From Streptomyces dioscori (lineage in GTDB: Bacteria; Actinomycetota; Actinomycetes; Streptomycetales; Streptomycetaceae), in the NCBI RefSeq assembly GCF_003024195.1, contig NZ_KZ679040.1, positions 124,001-188,000 on the forward strand: DNA of 64,000 bases. Reading direction: 5' to 3'. Below, one piece after another: positions 1 to 8,979 of this stretch. Both the position numbers and the translations under genes were made by a program. The notes beneath the pieces were generated by a model that was given only the letters and a program-made list of their open reading frames with translations, was not told the DNA's origin and ran no database searches. Each line of letters begins with the position of its first letter. Position 1 is the first letter of the stretch.

Positions 1-7
1 GTCTCGC

Positions 8-580
8 ATGACGGAGGTGTCCTCGCTCACAGGGCGGCTGCTCGTGGCCACACCCGCCCTGGCGGACCCCAACTTCGACCGCGCGGTGGTGCTGCTCCTC
101 GACCACGACGAGGAGGGCTCGCTGGGCGTCGTCCTCAACCGCCCGACTCCGGTGGACGTGGGCGACATCCTCGCGGGCTGGGCGGAACTCGCGGGGGAGC
201 CCGGGGTCGTGTTCCAGGGCGGCCCCGTCTCCCTGGACTCCGCGCTCGGGGTCGCGGTGATCCCGGGCGGCGCCTCCGGGGAGCGCGCGCCGCTCGGCTG
301 GCGCCGGGTGCACGGCGCGATCGGCCTCGTGGACCTGGAGGCCCCGCCGGAGCTGCTCGCCTCGGCGCTCGGCTCCCTGCGGATCTTCGCGGGGTACGCG
401 GGCTGGGGGCCCGGGCAACTGGAGGACGAACTGGGCGACGGCGCCTGGTACGTCGTCGAGTCGGAGCCCGGTGACGTCTCCTCGCCCGCTCCGGAACGGC
501 TGTGGCGCGAGGTGCTGCGCCGTCAGCGCAGCGAACTGGCGATGGTGGCCACGTATCCGGACGACCCTTCGCTCAACTGA
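8..580 (+). CDS. YqgE/AlgH family protein
   Basis: 190-aa protein that begins with the family signature: a TGRLLVATPAL segment, then FDRAVVLLLDHDEEGSLGVVLNRP and a VFQGGPV segment, which is the usual UPF0301/AlgH core over its full length. The family is widespread and structurally known, but its biochemical role is not settled (AlgH was linked to alginate regulation in Pseudomonas). No signal peptide or membrane segment, so probably cytosolic. Only 7 bases lie upstream in the window, so the ATG cannot be checked against a ribosome binding site. It is followed 29 bases later by the DUF3039 gene, with which it may be co-transcribed. Confidence 0.9.
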   Translation: MTEVSSLTGRLLVATPALADPNFDRAVVLLLDHDEEGSLGVVLNRPTPVDVGDILAGWAELAGEPGVVFQGGPVSLDSALGVAVIPGGASGERAPLGWRRVHGAIGLVDLEAPPELLASALGSLRIFAGYAGWGPGQLEDELGDGAWYVVESEPGDVSSPAPERLWREVLRRQRSELAMVATYPDDPSLN

Positions 581-609
581 TGTCCCCCGCTTTCAGTACT
601 CTTGCGTTC

Positions 610-921
610 ATGAGCACTCTTGAGCCTGAGACCCAGCCCCAGCGAGGCACTGGGACGGGAACCCTCGTAGAGCCGACGCCGCAGACGTCGCACGGCGACG
701 GGGACCACGAGCGCTTCGCCCACTACGTCCAGAAGGACAAGATCATGGCGAGCGCGCTCGACGGTACGCCCGTCGTCGCACTCTGCGGCAAGGTGTGGGT
801 CCCGGGCCGGGACCCGAAGAAGTACCCCGTGTGTCCCATGTGCAAGGAGATCTACGAGTCCATGGGCGCCGGCGGCGACGACGGCAAGGGCGGCGGCAAG
901 GGCAAGGACGGCGGCAAGTAG
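610..921 (+). CDS. DUF3039 domain-containing protein
   Basis: 103-aa protein starting at the ATG that gives MSTLEPE. The core HERFAHYVQKDKIMASALDGTPVVALCGKVWVP followed by CPMCKEIYESM is the conserved actinobacterial DUF3039 domain. One CPMC pair plus an upstream Cys could bind metal, but no function is established. The C-terminus is a Gly/Lys-rich tail (about 18 residues of G, K and D), probably disordered. It follows the YqgE gene closely on the same strand and ends just before a strong hairpin. Confidence 0.88.
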   Translation: MSTLEPETQPQRGTGTGTLVEPTPQTSHGDGDHERFAHYVQKDKIMASALDGTPVVALCGKVWVPGRDPKKYPVCPMCKEIYESMGAGGDDGKGGGKGKDGGK

Positions 922-952
922 CGCACCCGTGGCCTTAGCGGTCTCCCGCGCC

Positions 953-981
953 CCGCGGCGCCCCGGTGCGGGGCGCCGCGG
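953..981 (+). terminator. Hairpin terminator after the DUF3039 gene
   Basis: Perfect 13-bp GC-rich stem (953-965 with 969-981) with a 3-nt loop, followed by TTCTGT. It lies 31 bases after the DUF3039 stop and separates that gene from the sugar-uptake operon. Confidence 0.75.
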
Positions 982-1126
982 TTCTGTCGTGTCCGGCTGA
1001 CCGGCCTGGGCTCCGGTCCGCCGTGTCCGGCAGACCGGCGGGGCTCGCGGCGCGGTCGGCGTATGGGGCGTATCCGGGGCCTTTGTCCGGGGAGCCCGTT
1101 GCATGGAGTGCTTCTGCCGGTCACAG

Positions 1127-1142
1127 AGTGGTTGAGACCTCT
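1127..1142 (+). promoter_or_regulatory. Putative DasR box (dre) for the sugar ABC/hexosaminidase operon
   Basis: AGTGGTTGAGACCTCT matches 13 of 16 positions of the known DasR consensus AGTGGTCTAGACCACT, with both half-sites recognisable. It lies 96 bases before the start of the solute-binding lipoprotein gene. DasR is the GntR-family GlcNAc regulator of Streptomyces. A site here fits an operon ending in a beta-N-acetylhexosaminidase. Confidence 0.7.
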
Positions 1143-1200
1143 TGTGGGCATGTTCATGTACTCCATAGCCTCCCGGGTGTTGTGCAGCGCAAAACCACCA

Positions 1201-1215
1201 TTGCAGATGCTGCAA
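1201..1215 (+). promoter_or_regulatory. Palindrome near the solute-binding protein start, possible operator
   Basis: TTGCAGATGCTGCAA is a 6-bp inverted repeat with a 3-base centre, 22 bases before the ATG. It resembles LacI-type operators in size and symmetry. It is separate from the DasR box and would overlap the leader transcript or promoter. Confidence 0.35.
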
Positions 1216-1237
1216 CGCGCCCCCGGAGGACGCCCCC

Positions 1238-2551
1238 ATGAAGCTCGCACCTCTCTCTGCCCGTATGGCCGCCCCGATCGCCGCCCTCGTCGTCGCCGGA
1301 CTCACGGCGACCGCCTGCGCCCCCGAGTCGTCCGACAACTCCGGAGGGAAGGACGAGAAGAGCGGCACCCTGCGTGTGTGGCTCTTCCAGGAGGTCACCA
1401 ACGCGCCTAAGGAGAAGGTGGTCGACGGGGTCGTCACCGCCTTCGAGAAGGCTCACAAGGGCACGAAGGTCGACGTCCAGTACATCCCCGTGGAGACCCG
1501 CGCCGAGAAGATCAAGGCCGCCTTCAACGACCCCAAGAGCGCGCCCGACCTCATCGAGTACGGCAACACGGACACCGCCGGTTACGTCAAGGACGGCGGA
1601 CTCGCGGACGTCAGCGAGGAGTTCACGGACTGGAGCGAGTCCAAGGACACCGACCCGACCGCCAAGCAGTCCGTCACCGTCGACGGCAGGATCTACGGCG
1701 CCCCGTACTTCGTCGGTGTGCGCGCTCTTTACTACCGCACCGACATATTCGAGGACCTGGACCTCGAAGTGCCGAAGACACAGGCCGAGTTGATCAGCAC
1801 GGCCAAGAAGATCCGGCAGGCGAAGCCCGACCTGTACGGGCTCGCGGTCGGCGGCGCCTACACGTACGGCGCGATGCCGTTCATCTGGTCCAACGGCGGA
1901 GAGCTGGCCGAGGGCAAGGGCGGCTCGTACGCCTCGACCATCGACAGCGCCGAGGCCCAGAAGGGCATCAAGGCGTACACCTCGCTCTTCGGCGACGACA
2001 ACTGTCCGGCCGCCAAGTGCGCGGGCATGGGTGGCAACGACACCGTCACGGCGTTCGCCTCCGGCAAGGCCGGCATGGCCATCGGCGGCGACTTCAGCCA
2101 CGCGGCGATCGAGGCGGGCAAGGTCAAGGGCAAGTACAAGGTCGTCCCGCTGCCCGGGGTGAAGTCCGGGGAGATCGCCCCCGCCTTCGCGGGCGGCAAC
2201 AACCTCGGCGTGCTCAAGAGCACCACCCACCGCACCCTCGCCGTCGACCTGATGGAGCAGCTCGCGTCGAAGAAGACGCAGGGCGCGCTCTTCGACGCGA
2301 TGGGCTTCCTGCCGACGTTCACGGACGTGCGCAAGGACGTCGCGAAGCGCGAGCCGTTCGTCGAGCCGTTCGTGAAGACCCTCGGCTCCGGCGCCAAGTT
2401 CGTCCCGGCCTCGCCCGCCTGGTCGCAGATCGACGCGTCCCTGGTCCTGCCGACGATGTTCCAGGAGGTCGTCAGCGGACGTAAGGGCGTGGAGGCCGCC
2501 TCCAAGGACGCGGCCAAGAAGATGAACGACGCGTTCAGCTCCGCCGGATGA
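1238..2551 (+). CDS. Sugar ABC transporter solute-binding lipoprotein
   Basis: 437-aa extracellular binding protein. The N-terminus has a basic n-region, a hydrophobic stretch and the lipobox LTATAC (Cys at about residue 27), so it should be a membrane-anchored lipoprotein. The rest resembles family 1 (MalE-like) binding proteins: FEKAHKGTKVDVQY early, and WSNGGEL and FASGKAGMAIGG in the second half. It precedes two MalF/MalG-type permeases with a 4-base overlap and a GH20 hexosaminidase. The likely ligand is therefore a beta-linked N-acetylglucosamine oligomer or related aminosugar; this is inferred from context. A ribosome site GGAGGA lies about 8 bases before the ATG. No ATPase is encoded locally; Streptomyces importers of this type commonly use the shared ATPase MsiK. 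Confidence 0.9.
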   Translation: MKLAPLSARMAAPIAALVVAGLTATACAPESSDNSGGKDEKSGTLRVWLFQEVTNAPKEKVVDGVVTAFEKAHKGTKVDVQYIPVETRAEKIKAAFNDPKSAPDLIEYGNTDTAGYVKDGGLADVSEEFTDWSESKDTDPTAKQSVTVDGRIYGAPYFVGVRALYYRTDIFEDLDLEVPKTQAELISTAKKIRQAKPDLYGLAVGGAYTYGAMPFIWSNGGELAEGKGGSYASTIDSAEAQKGIKAYTSLFGDDNCPAAKCAGMGGNDTVTAFASGKAGMAIGGDFSHAAIEAGKVKGKYKVVPLPGVKSGEIAPAFAGGNNLGVLKSTTHRTLAVDLMEQLASKKTQGALFDAMGFLPTFTDVRKDVAKREPFVEPFVKTLGSGAKFVPASPAWSQIDASLVLPTMFQEVVSGRKGVEAASKDAAKKMNDAFSSAG

Positions 2552-3570
2552 GCCGGATGACCGACCGGCCGCTCGCGGTGTCCGCCCCCGGGCCGGCCCC
2601 GGCGGCCGGGCCCGTCACTAAGGGCTCGCCGGCCGGGACCGCGCAGGCGCCCCGGCCGGGCCGCGGCCCCTCGGCGGGCCGCAGATCCCCGCTCGCCCGC
2701 GGCGGCTGGACGCCCTGGCTCTACCTCGCCCCCGCGCTCGTCGTCATCGGCGGCCTGCTCGTCTACCCCGTCTACCAGCTCGGCCTGATCTCGTTCCTGG
2801 AGTACACCCAGGCCCAGGTCAGCGGCGGGGAACCGACGTCCTTCGAGGGCTTCGGGAACTACGCGGCGCTCTTCCGCGACGAGCAGTTCTGGCAGGTGCT
2901 GCTCGCCACTGTGGTGTTCGCCGGGGCGTGCGTCGTGTCGACCCTCGCGGTCGGCTGCGCGCTCGCCGTCCTCCTGACACGTGTCCGTGCCCTGCCGCGG
3001 CTCGCCCTGATGCTCGCCGCGCTCGGCGCCTGGGCGACCCCCGCGGTCACCGGGTCCACGGTATGGCTGCTCCTGTTCGACCCCGACTTCGGCCCGGTCA
3101 ACCGGGTCCTGGGACTCGGCGACCACTCCTGGACGTACGGCCGCTACAGCGCCTTCGCCCTCGTCCTGCTCGAAGTCGTCTGGTGCTCCTTCCCGTTCGT
3201 GATGGTCACCGTGTACGCCGGAATCCGCGCCGTGCCCTCCGAGGTCCTGGAGGCCGCCTCCCTGGACGGCGCCTCCCAGTGGCGGATCTGGCGCTCGGTG
3301 CTCGCCCCGATGCTCCGCCCGATCCTCGTGGTCGTCACCATCCAGTCGGTCATCTGGGACTTCAAGGTCTTCACCCAGATCTACGTCATGACGAACGGCG
3401 GCGGCATCGCGGGACAGAACCTCGTCCTGAACGTGTACGCGTATCAAAAGGCCTTCGCGTCCTCCCAGTACGGCCTCGGGTCGGCGATCGGAGTGGTGAT
3501 GCTGCTGATTCTGCTGGCGGTCACGCTCGTCTATCTGAGGCTGCTGCGAAGGCAGGGGGAAGAGCTGTGA
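2548..3570 (+). CDS. Carbohydrate ABC transporter permease (MalF type)
   Basis: 340-aa inner-membrane permease. A Pro/Gly-rich cytoplasmic tail of about 50 residues precedes six predicted membrane spans. The EAA loop, EVLEAASLDGASQWRIWRSV, lies at about residues 232-251 and is the contact site for the ATPase. Start ATG overlaps the lipoprotein stop (ATGA), indicating translational coupling; an alternative ATG lies 9 bases later. It pairs with the next gene to form the heterodimeric channel. Confidence 0.92.
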   Translation: MSRMTDRPLAVSAPGPAPAAGPVTKGSPAGTAQAPRPGRGPSAGRRSPLARGGWTPWLYLAPALVVIGGLLVYPVYQLGLISFLEYTQAQVSGGEPTSFEGFGNYAALFRDEQFWQVLLATVVFAGACVVSTLAVGCALAVLLTRVRALPRLALMLAALGAWATPAVTGSTVWLLLFDPDFGPVNRVLGLGDHSWTYGRYSAFALVLLEVVWCSFPFVMVTVYAGIRAVPSEVLEAASLDGASQWRIWRSVLAPMLRPILVVVTIQSVIWDFKVFTQIYVMTNGGGIAGQNLVLNVYAYQKAFASSQYGLGSAIGVVMLLILLAVTLVYLRLLRRQGEEL

Positions 3571-4457
3571 GTTCCATGACGTCCACGGATTCCGTACGGA
3601 GCGGATTCGTACGAGATCTCGTACGCCGTTCCGTGCGACGGCCGTGGCGGCTGGCCGCCGAGGTCTCGGCGCTGCTGATCGCGGCGGTGGTCGCATTCCC
3701 CCTCTACTGGATGGTGCTCAGCGCCTTCAAACCGGCCGGGGAGATCGAGTCGAGCGAGCCGCGGCCCTGGACGCTCTCCCCGTCGCTGGATTCCTTCCGG
3801 CGCGTCTTCGGACAGCAGGAATTCGGCCGTTACTTCCTCAACAGTCTTGTCGTCGCGGTCACCGTCGTCGCCGTCTCGGCGCTCATCGCGTTTCTCGCCG
3901 CGACCGCCGTGACACGATTCCGCTTCCGCTTCCGGACCACCCTGCTGATCATGTTCCTGGTCGCCCAGATGGTGCCCGTCGAGGCACTGACGATCCCCCT
4001 CTTCTTCCAGATGCGGGACTTCGGTCAGCTCAACACCCTGGGCGCGCTGATCCTGCCGCACATCGCCTTCTCCCTGCCCTTCGCGATCTGGATGCTGCGC
4101 GGCTTCGTGAAGGCCGTCCCCGAGGCGCTGGAGGAGGCCGCCCACATCGACGGGGCGAGCCGGACGCGGTTCCTGTGGCAGATCCTTTTCCCGCTGGTCT
4201 TTCCGGGGCTCGTCGCCACCAGCGTGTTCTCGTTCATCTCCGCCTGGAACGACTTCCTGTTCGCCAAATCCTTCATCATCAGCGACACCTCGCAGTCCAC
4301 GCTGCCGATGGCCCTCCTCGTCTTCTACAAGCCCGACGACCCGGACTGGGGCGGTGTGATGGCCGGTTCCACCGTGATGACGATTCCCGTGCTGATCTTC
4401 TTCGTACTCGTACAGCGGCGCCTGGTCTCCGGACTCGGCGGCGCGGTGAAGGACTGA
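3567..4457 (+). CDS. Carbohydrate ABC transporter permease (MalG type)
   Basis: About 296-aa permease starting at a GTG that overlaps the previous stop (GTGA); an ATG three codons later is a second possibility. Six hydrophobic spans are visible. The EAA motif EALEEAAHIDGASRTRFLWQ is typical of MalG partners. The C-terminal part contains a WNDFLFA segment, also usual for the family. Co-transcribed with the binding protein, the first permease and the hexosaminidase 2 bases downstream. Confidence 0.92.
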   Translation: MSSMTSTDSVRSGFVRDLVRRSVRRPWRLAAEVSALLIAAVVAFPLYWMVLSAFKPAGEIESSEPRPWTLSPSLDSFRRVFGQQEFGRYFLNSLVVAVTVVAVSALIAFLAATAVTRFRFRFRTTLLIMFLVAQMVPVEALTIPLFFQMRDFGQLNTLGALILPHIAFSLPFAIWMLRGFVKAVPEALEEAAHIDGASRTRFLWQILFPLVFPGLVATSVFSFISAWNDFLFAKSFIISDTSQSTLPMALLVFYKPDDPDWGGVMAGSTVMTIPVLIFFVLVQRRLVSGLGGAVKD

Positions 4458-4458
4458 C

Positions 4459-6174
4459 GTGAGCGACGCGACACCCGCAGCCCCGACACCCGACGCCCCG
4501 GCCGGGGTGATCCCGGCGCCCCGCTCCGTACAGGGGTCCGCCCTCCCGGGGGTCCCGCTCGACGCGGCCACCACCCTGTCGGCGGGCCCCGGCACGGGCA
4601 CCACCGAACGCTGGCTGCGCCTCACCCTCGGCGCCGCGCTGGGACTTTCGCTGCCGCCCGCTCCCGAAAGCACGGCCGGCCCCGAAAACGCATCCGGCCA
4701 CGAAAGCGCGACCGGTGCGGAAAACGCCCCGGGCACCGTGCGGTTGCGTATCGACGAGTCCCTCCCGGCGGAGGCCTACGTACTCGACGCCGATTCCGGA
4801 CGAGGCGTCGAGATCCGCGGCGGAAGCGGCGCCGGAGTGTTCTGGGGAGCCCAGACACTGCGTCAGCTCATCGGCCCCGACGCCTTCCGGCGGGCGCCCG
4901 TGCGACCGGGCGCCACGTATGCCGTCCCGAACGTGACCGTCGAGGACGCGCCGCGATTCGGCTGGCGCGGTCTGATGCTCGACGTCTCGCGGCACTTCAT
5001 GCCGAAGGACGGCGTCCTGCGCCAACTCGACCTGATGGCCGCGCACAAGCTCAACGTCTTCCACTTCCACCTCACCGACGACCAGGGCTGGCGTATCGAG
5101 ATCAAGCGGTATCCGAAGCTCACGGAGACCGGATCATGGCGGGCACGCACCAAATTCGGTCATCGCGCCTCGCCCCACTGGGAGGAGAAGCCGCACGGGG
5201 GCTTCTACACCCAGGACGACATCCGCGAGATCGTCGCGTACGCCGCCGAACGGCATATCGCCGTCGTCCCCGAAATCGACATCCCGGGGCACTCGCAGGC
5301 CGCCATCGCCGCATATCCGGAACTCGGCAACACCGATGTCATCGACACGCACTCCCTCTCCGTCTGGGACACCTGGGGCGTCTCGAAAAACGTACTCGCA
5401 CCCACTGACAACGCCCTTCGCTTCTACGAGGGCGTCTTCGAGGAACTCCTCGGCCTGTTCCCCTCGGAGTTCATCCACGTCGGCGGCGACGAGTGCGCCA
5501 AGGACCAGTGGAAGGCGTCCCCCGCCGCACAGGCGCGGATCACCGAACTGGGCCTCGCGGACGAGGACGAACTGCAGTCCTGGTTCATCCGCCACTTCGA
5601 CGACTGGCTGAGCGCGCGCGGACGCCGGCTGATCGGCTGGGACGAGATCCTGGAGGGCGGGCTCGCCCCGGGCGCCGCCGTCTCCTCGTGGCGCGGTTAC
5701 CAGGGCGGCATCACGGCCGCACGGGCCGGCCACGACGTCGTCATGTGCCCCGAGCAGCAGGTGTACCTGGACCACCGGCAGGCCGAAGGCCCCGACGAGC
5801 CGGTGCCCATCGGTTTCGTGCGCACCCTGGAGGACGTCTACCGCTTCGAACCCGTTCCACCGGAACTGACCCCCGCTCAGGCGCGGCACGTGCTGGGCAC
5901 CCAGGCCAACCTGTGGACCGAGGTGATGGAGGACCGGGCCCGCGTGGACTACCAGGCCTTCCCGCGGCTCGTGGCCTTCGCGGAGGTCGCCTGGAGCGCC
6001 CTGCCCCCGCCCGCGGAACGCGACTTCGCGGATTTCGAGGAGCGAATGACCGCGCACTACACGCGACTTGACGCCCTGGGAGTCGCCTACCGGCCGCCCG
6101 CCGGGCCGTTGCCGTGGCAGCGGCGCCCCGGAGTGCTCGGACGCCCGATCGAGGGGCCGCCCCCGAACGTGTGA
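4459..6174 (+). CDS. GH20 beta-N-acetylhexosaminidase
   Basis: 571-aa glycoside hydrolase of family 20. An N-terminal GH20b-like domain (to about residue 165) is followed by the TIM barrel: GWRGLMLDVSRHF, HKLNVFHFHLTDDQGWR, and the catalytic HVGGDEC with Asp344-Glu345. The enzyme removes terminal GlcNAc/GalNAc by substrate-assisted catalysis. No signal peptide is seen, so it probably works inside the cell on oligomers imported by the ABC system encoded just upstream, giving free GlcNAc. GTG start lies 2 bases after the permease stop. A variable stretch with repeated ESTAGPEN/ESATGAEN-like units occurs at residues 70-95. Confidence 0.95.
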   Translation: MSDATPAAPTPDAPAGVIPAPRSVQGSALPGVPLDAATTLSAGPGTGTTERWLRLTLGAALGLSLPPAPESTAGPENASGHESATGAENAPGTVRLRIDESLPAEAYVLDADSGRGVEIRGGSGAGVFWGAQTLRQLIGPDAFRRAPVRPGATYAVPNVTVEDAPRFGWRGLMLDVSRHFMPKDGVLRQLDLMAAHKLNVFHFHLTDDQGWRIEIKRYPKLTETGSWRARTKFGHRASPHWEEKPHGGFYTQDDIREIVAYAAERHIAVVPEIDIPGHSQAAIAAYPELGNTDVIDTHSLSVWDTWGVSKNVLAPTDNALRFYEGVFEELLGLFPSEFIHVGGDECAKDQWKASPAAQARITELGLADEDELQSWFIRHFDDWLSARGRRLIGWDEILEGGLAPGAAVSSWRGYQGGITAARAGHDVVMCPEQQVYLDHRQAEGPDEPVPIGFVRTLEDVYRFEPVPPELTPAQARHVLGTQANLWTEVMEDRARVDYQAFPRLVAFAEVAWSALPPPAERDFADFEERMTAHYTRLDALGVAYRPPAGPLPWQRRPGVLGRPIEGPPPNV

Positions 6175-6451
6175 GGCCGCTCCCGGGGGGTGTCGTCCGG
6201 CGCGGCACCCTGGGACGGTGGCCTCCGCGGAGAAAGACACCCAAGGGGCAACGAAAACCGCCAATTGGCTCTGACGGGCGATGTAGTGCGAAAACGGACC
6301 ATCCGCTGGTGGCGGGTAGGAATGCCTCCTAGCGGACCCCCGCGTCGGGGAACCGGGAAGATGTGCCAGAGTTGCCACGTCCGCCCTGTCAGCACGTACC
6401 GTACGGCAACACAGGTGGGACCAGGTGGGGCAGCGGGAAGGGGCAGCCGGT

Positions 6452-7345
6452 TTGACCACGCACGCACCGCAGGCGGCGCACGCCGTGACGCTGCCCGCCT
6501 CACTGGACGAGGCCGTCGCGGCGCTCGCAGCCATGCCCGCCGCCGTTCCCGTGGCCGGAGGCACCGACCTCATGGCCGCCGTCAACTCCGGACAGCTGAG
6601 GCCCGCCGCACTCGTCGGCCTCGGCCGCATCAGCGAGATCCGCGGCTGGCAGTACCAGGACGGCCACGCGCTCCTCGGCGCGGGCCTCACCCACGCCCGC
6701 ATGGGGCGCCCCGACTTCGCCGCCCTCATCCCCGCCCTCGCGGCCGCCGCACGGGCCGCGGGACCACCGCAGATCCGCAACGCGGGCACCCTGGGCGGCA
6801 ACATCGCCTCCGCGTCGCCCACCGGGGACGCGCTCCCGGTGCTGGCCGCGCTGGAAGCGACCCTCATCATCGCCTGCCCGGGGGGCGCCCGCCGTGAGAT
6901 CCCCGTGTCGCACCTGCTCGCGGGCATGGAGATGCTCCGCGGCGGCGAACTCATCGGGTACGTGCGCGTGCCGCTGCTGCACGCGCCGCAGGTCTTCCTG
7001 AAGGCGACCGGACGGACCGGCCCGGGGCGCGCCATCGCCTCCGTGTCGCTCGTCCTCGATCCCGCCAGGCGCGGGGTGCGGTGCGCCGTCGGTGCCATAG
7101 CGCCGATGCCGCTGCGCCCCCTGGACGCCGAGCAGTGGGTCGCCTCGCTGATCGACTGGGACAACAACCGCGCGATCGTGCCCGAGGCGCTGGCCGCCTT
7201 CGGCGAGTACGTCGCCGCGGCCTGCATCCCCGACGCGGCCCCCGAGGAGGACGGTTCCGTCCCGCCGCTGCCGCCCGCCGTACTGCACCTGCGGCGCACC
7301 GTCGCCGCGCTGGCCCGACGAGCACTGGGGAGGGCACTGTCGTGA
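6452..7345 (+). CDS. Xanthine dehydrogenase family FAD-binding subunit
   Basis: Medium (FAD) subunit of a molybdenum hydroxylase, about 297 aa. The FAD-binding motif VAGGTDLM is near residue 34, and GPPQIRNAGTLGGNIASASP near residue 110 is the second hallmark. It should pass electrons from the 2Fe-2S subunit to NAD or another acceptor. I choose the TTG at 6452 because GGGAAGGGGC lies about 10 bases upstream and the family starts near this point. An in-frame GTG at 6425 with an AGGTGGGA site is a real alternative. Overlaps the next gene by 4 bases (GTGA). Confidence 0.88.
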   Translation: MTTHAPQAAHAVTLPASLDEAVAALAAMPAAVPVAGGTDLMAAVNSGQLRPAALVGLGRISEIRGWQYQDGHALLGAGLTHARMGRPDFAALIPALAAAARAAGPPQIRNAGTLGGNIASASPTGDALPVLAALEATLIIACPGGARREIPVSHLLAGMEMLRGGELIGYVRVPLLHAPQVFLKATGRTGPGRAIASVSLVLDPARRGVRCAVGAIAPMPLRPLDAEQWVASLIDWDNNRAIVPEALAAFGEYVAAACIPDAAPEEDGSVPPLPPAVLHLRRTVAALARRALGRALS

Positions 7346-8979
7346 CCGACGACCAGCACGGAGATCAGCACGGTGAGGGCGCCCCCCGCCCCGGCAGCCG
7401 CTGGGACCCGCTGCCGCAGGGCGACTACGACGACGGCGCCACCGCCTTCGTCAAGCTCCCCGAAGGGGGCATCGACGCCCTCCTCGCGGACTCGCCGCTC
7501 GCCGCGCCCGGCCACGGCTACGTACCGCCGCCGATAACGGTCGCGCCCGGCACGGGTGCGGAGAACGACCCGGGGTCCACCGGCTCCTGGGGCGCACCGC
7601 CCGAGGCGGCCGGCCCCGGTCAGCAGCAGGACGTACGGTGGCCCGACCCGAACGCCCTCCCCGAAGAGCACCGGCAGGCCCCCCAGGACCAGTTCTCGTA
7701 CCACCCCGGGGCCACCGGCCAGTGGACCTTCGACCAGCCCGCACAGGGCGGCCAGGGCCCGCACGGACACGACGGCACGGGACACGACGGCACGGGGCGC
7801 GACGCCTCCGGCCAGGACGTCACCGGACAGTGGTCCATCCCGGTCGCCGACGGTGATCTGCCGGACGAGTCCGGCGAGTTCACCACGTCCTCGCTGGTCG
7901 AGCAGTGGGGCGGCAACCCGCCCGCCACGCTGCCGGGCGGGGCGGCGGCACCCTGGGCCGACGAGCCGTGGGCCCAGCAGCCGCCCGAGCAGCAGCCCGC
8001 CGACGGAACCGGGCCGCACGCCCCCGCCGAGCACGGCGCCGCCGAGATCATCGACGTCTCCGGAGCGCACGCCGACGAGATCGCCGTCTCCGTGGAGCGC
8101 GACACGGGCCACGACGACGGACGCGAGGAACCGTCCGGCGCCGCGTCCCGCCACGACCACCGGGACTTCGCGGACGACCGCGCGGGCGAGCCGGAAGCGG
8201 CCTCCACGGAGGAGCCGGGCGAGGAGTTCCACGCCGCGACCGCCTCGCCCGCCGAGACCGCCGCGTCCGTCACGGACGCCGACGCCGCCGCCGAGGAGTC
8301 CGGGTCCGACGACCCCCAGGGCATCGCCCCGCACAACGACCACCCCCTCGCCTCGTACGTCCTGCGGGTGAACGGCGTCGAACGGCCCGTGACGGACGCC
8401 TGGATCGGCGAATCGCTGCTGTACGTACTGCGCGAGCGCCTCGGCCTCGCGGGCGCCAAGGACGGCTGCTCGCAGGGCGAGTGCGGCGCCTGCAACGTCC
8501 AGGTGGACGGCCGGCTCGTCGCGTCCTGCCTGGTGCCCGCCGTGACCGCGGCCGGGAGCGAGGTGCGCACCGTCGAGGGCCTCGCCGCCGACGGGCAGCC
8601 CTCGGACGTCCAGCGGGCCCTCGCCAAGTGCGGTGCCGTGCAGTGCGGCTTCTGCATCCCGGGCATGGCGATGACCGTGCACGACCTCCTTGAGGGCAAC
8701 CCCGCGCCGACCGACCTGGAGACCCGCCAGGCCCTGTGCGGCAACCTGTGCCGCTGCTCGGGCTACCGGGGCGTCCTGGAGGCCGTACGGGACGTCGTGG
8801 CCGAGCGCGAGGCCCACACGGCCGCCGAGCACTCCTCGGACGGCGACGAGGCCCGTATCCCGCACCAGGCGGGCCCCGGCGCCGGAGGCGTCAACCCGTC
8901 CGCGTTCGAGCCCCACCAGCCCAGCCAGTCCAGCCAGCCCCACGAGCAGCCGTACGGCCAGGACGGAGGCCAGGCGTGA
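7342..8979 (+). CDS. 2Fe-2S subunit of a molybdenum hydroxylase with a very long N-terminal extension
   Basis: 545 aa, compared with about 160 for the usual small subunit. Residues 1 to about 330 are low-complexity, rich in G, P, D, E, H, Q and T (with short repeats such as GHDGTGHDGTGRD), and look disordered. The catalytic part starts near residue 334: YVLRVNGVERPV, then the plant-type ferredoxin cluster CSQGECGACNV with a further Cys in VASCLVP, then the second cluster CGFCIPGM and CGNLCRCSGY. All eight cluster cysteines are present. A Pro/Gln/Ser-rich tail of about 50 residues follows. The gene sits between the FAD and Mo subunits with GTGA overlaps on both sides, so stoichiometric expression is likely. 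Confidence 0.9.
   Translation: MTDDQHGDQHGEGAPRPGSRWDPLPQGDYDDGATAFVKLPEGGIDALLADSPLAAPGHGYVPPPITVAPGTGAENDPGSTGSWGAPPEAAGPGQQQDVRWPDPNALPEEHRQAPQDQFSYHPGATGQWTFDQPAQGGQGPHGHDGTGHDGTGRDASGQDVTGQWSIPVADGDLPDESGEFTTSSLVEQWGGNPPATLPGGAAAPWADEPWAQQPPEQQPADGTGPHAPAEHGAAEIIDVSGAHADEIAVSVERDTGHDDGREEPSGAASRHDHRDFADDRAGEPEAASTEEPGEEFHAATASPAETAASVTDADAAAEESGSDDPQGIAPHNDHPLASYVLRVNGVERPVTDAWIGESLLYVLRERLGLAGAKDGCSQGECGACNVQVDGRLVASCLVPAVTAAGSEVRTVEGLAADGQPSDVQRALAKCGAVQCGFCIPGMAMTVHDLLEGNPAPTDLETRQALCGNLCRCSGYRGVLEAVRDVVAEREAHTAAEHSSDGDEARIPHQAGPGAGGVNPSAFEPHQPSQSSQPHEQPYGQDGGQA

Noticed and set aside
1858-3696. Long minus-strand frame opposite the ABC transporter genes
   Set aside because: Low-complexity Arg/Glu/Asp/Gln product mirrors third-position GC of the permease genes; no domain.
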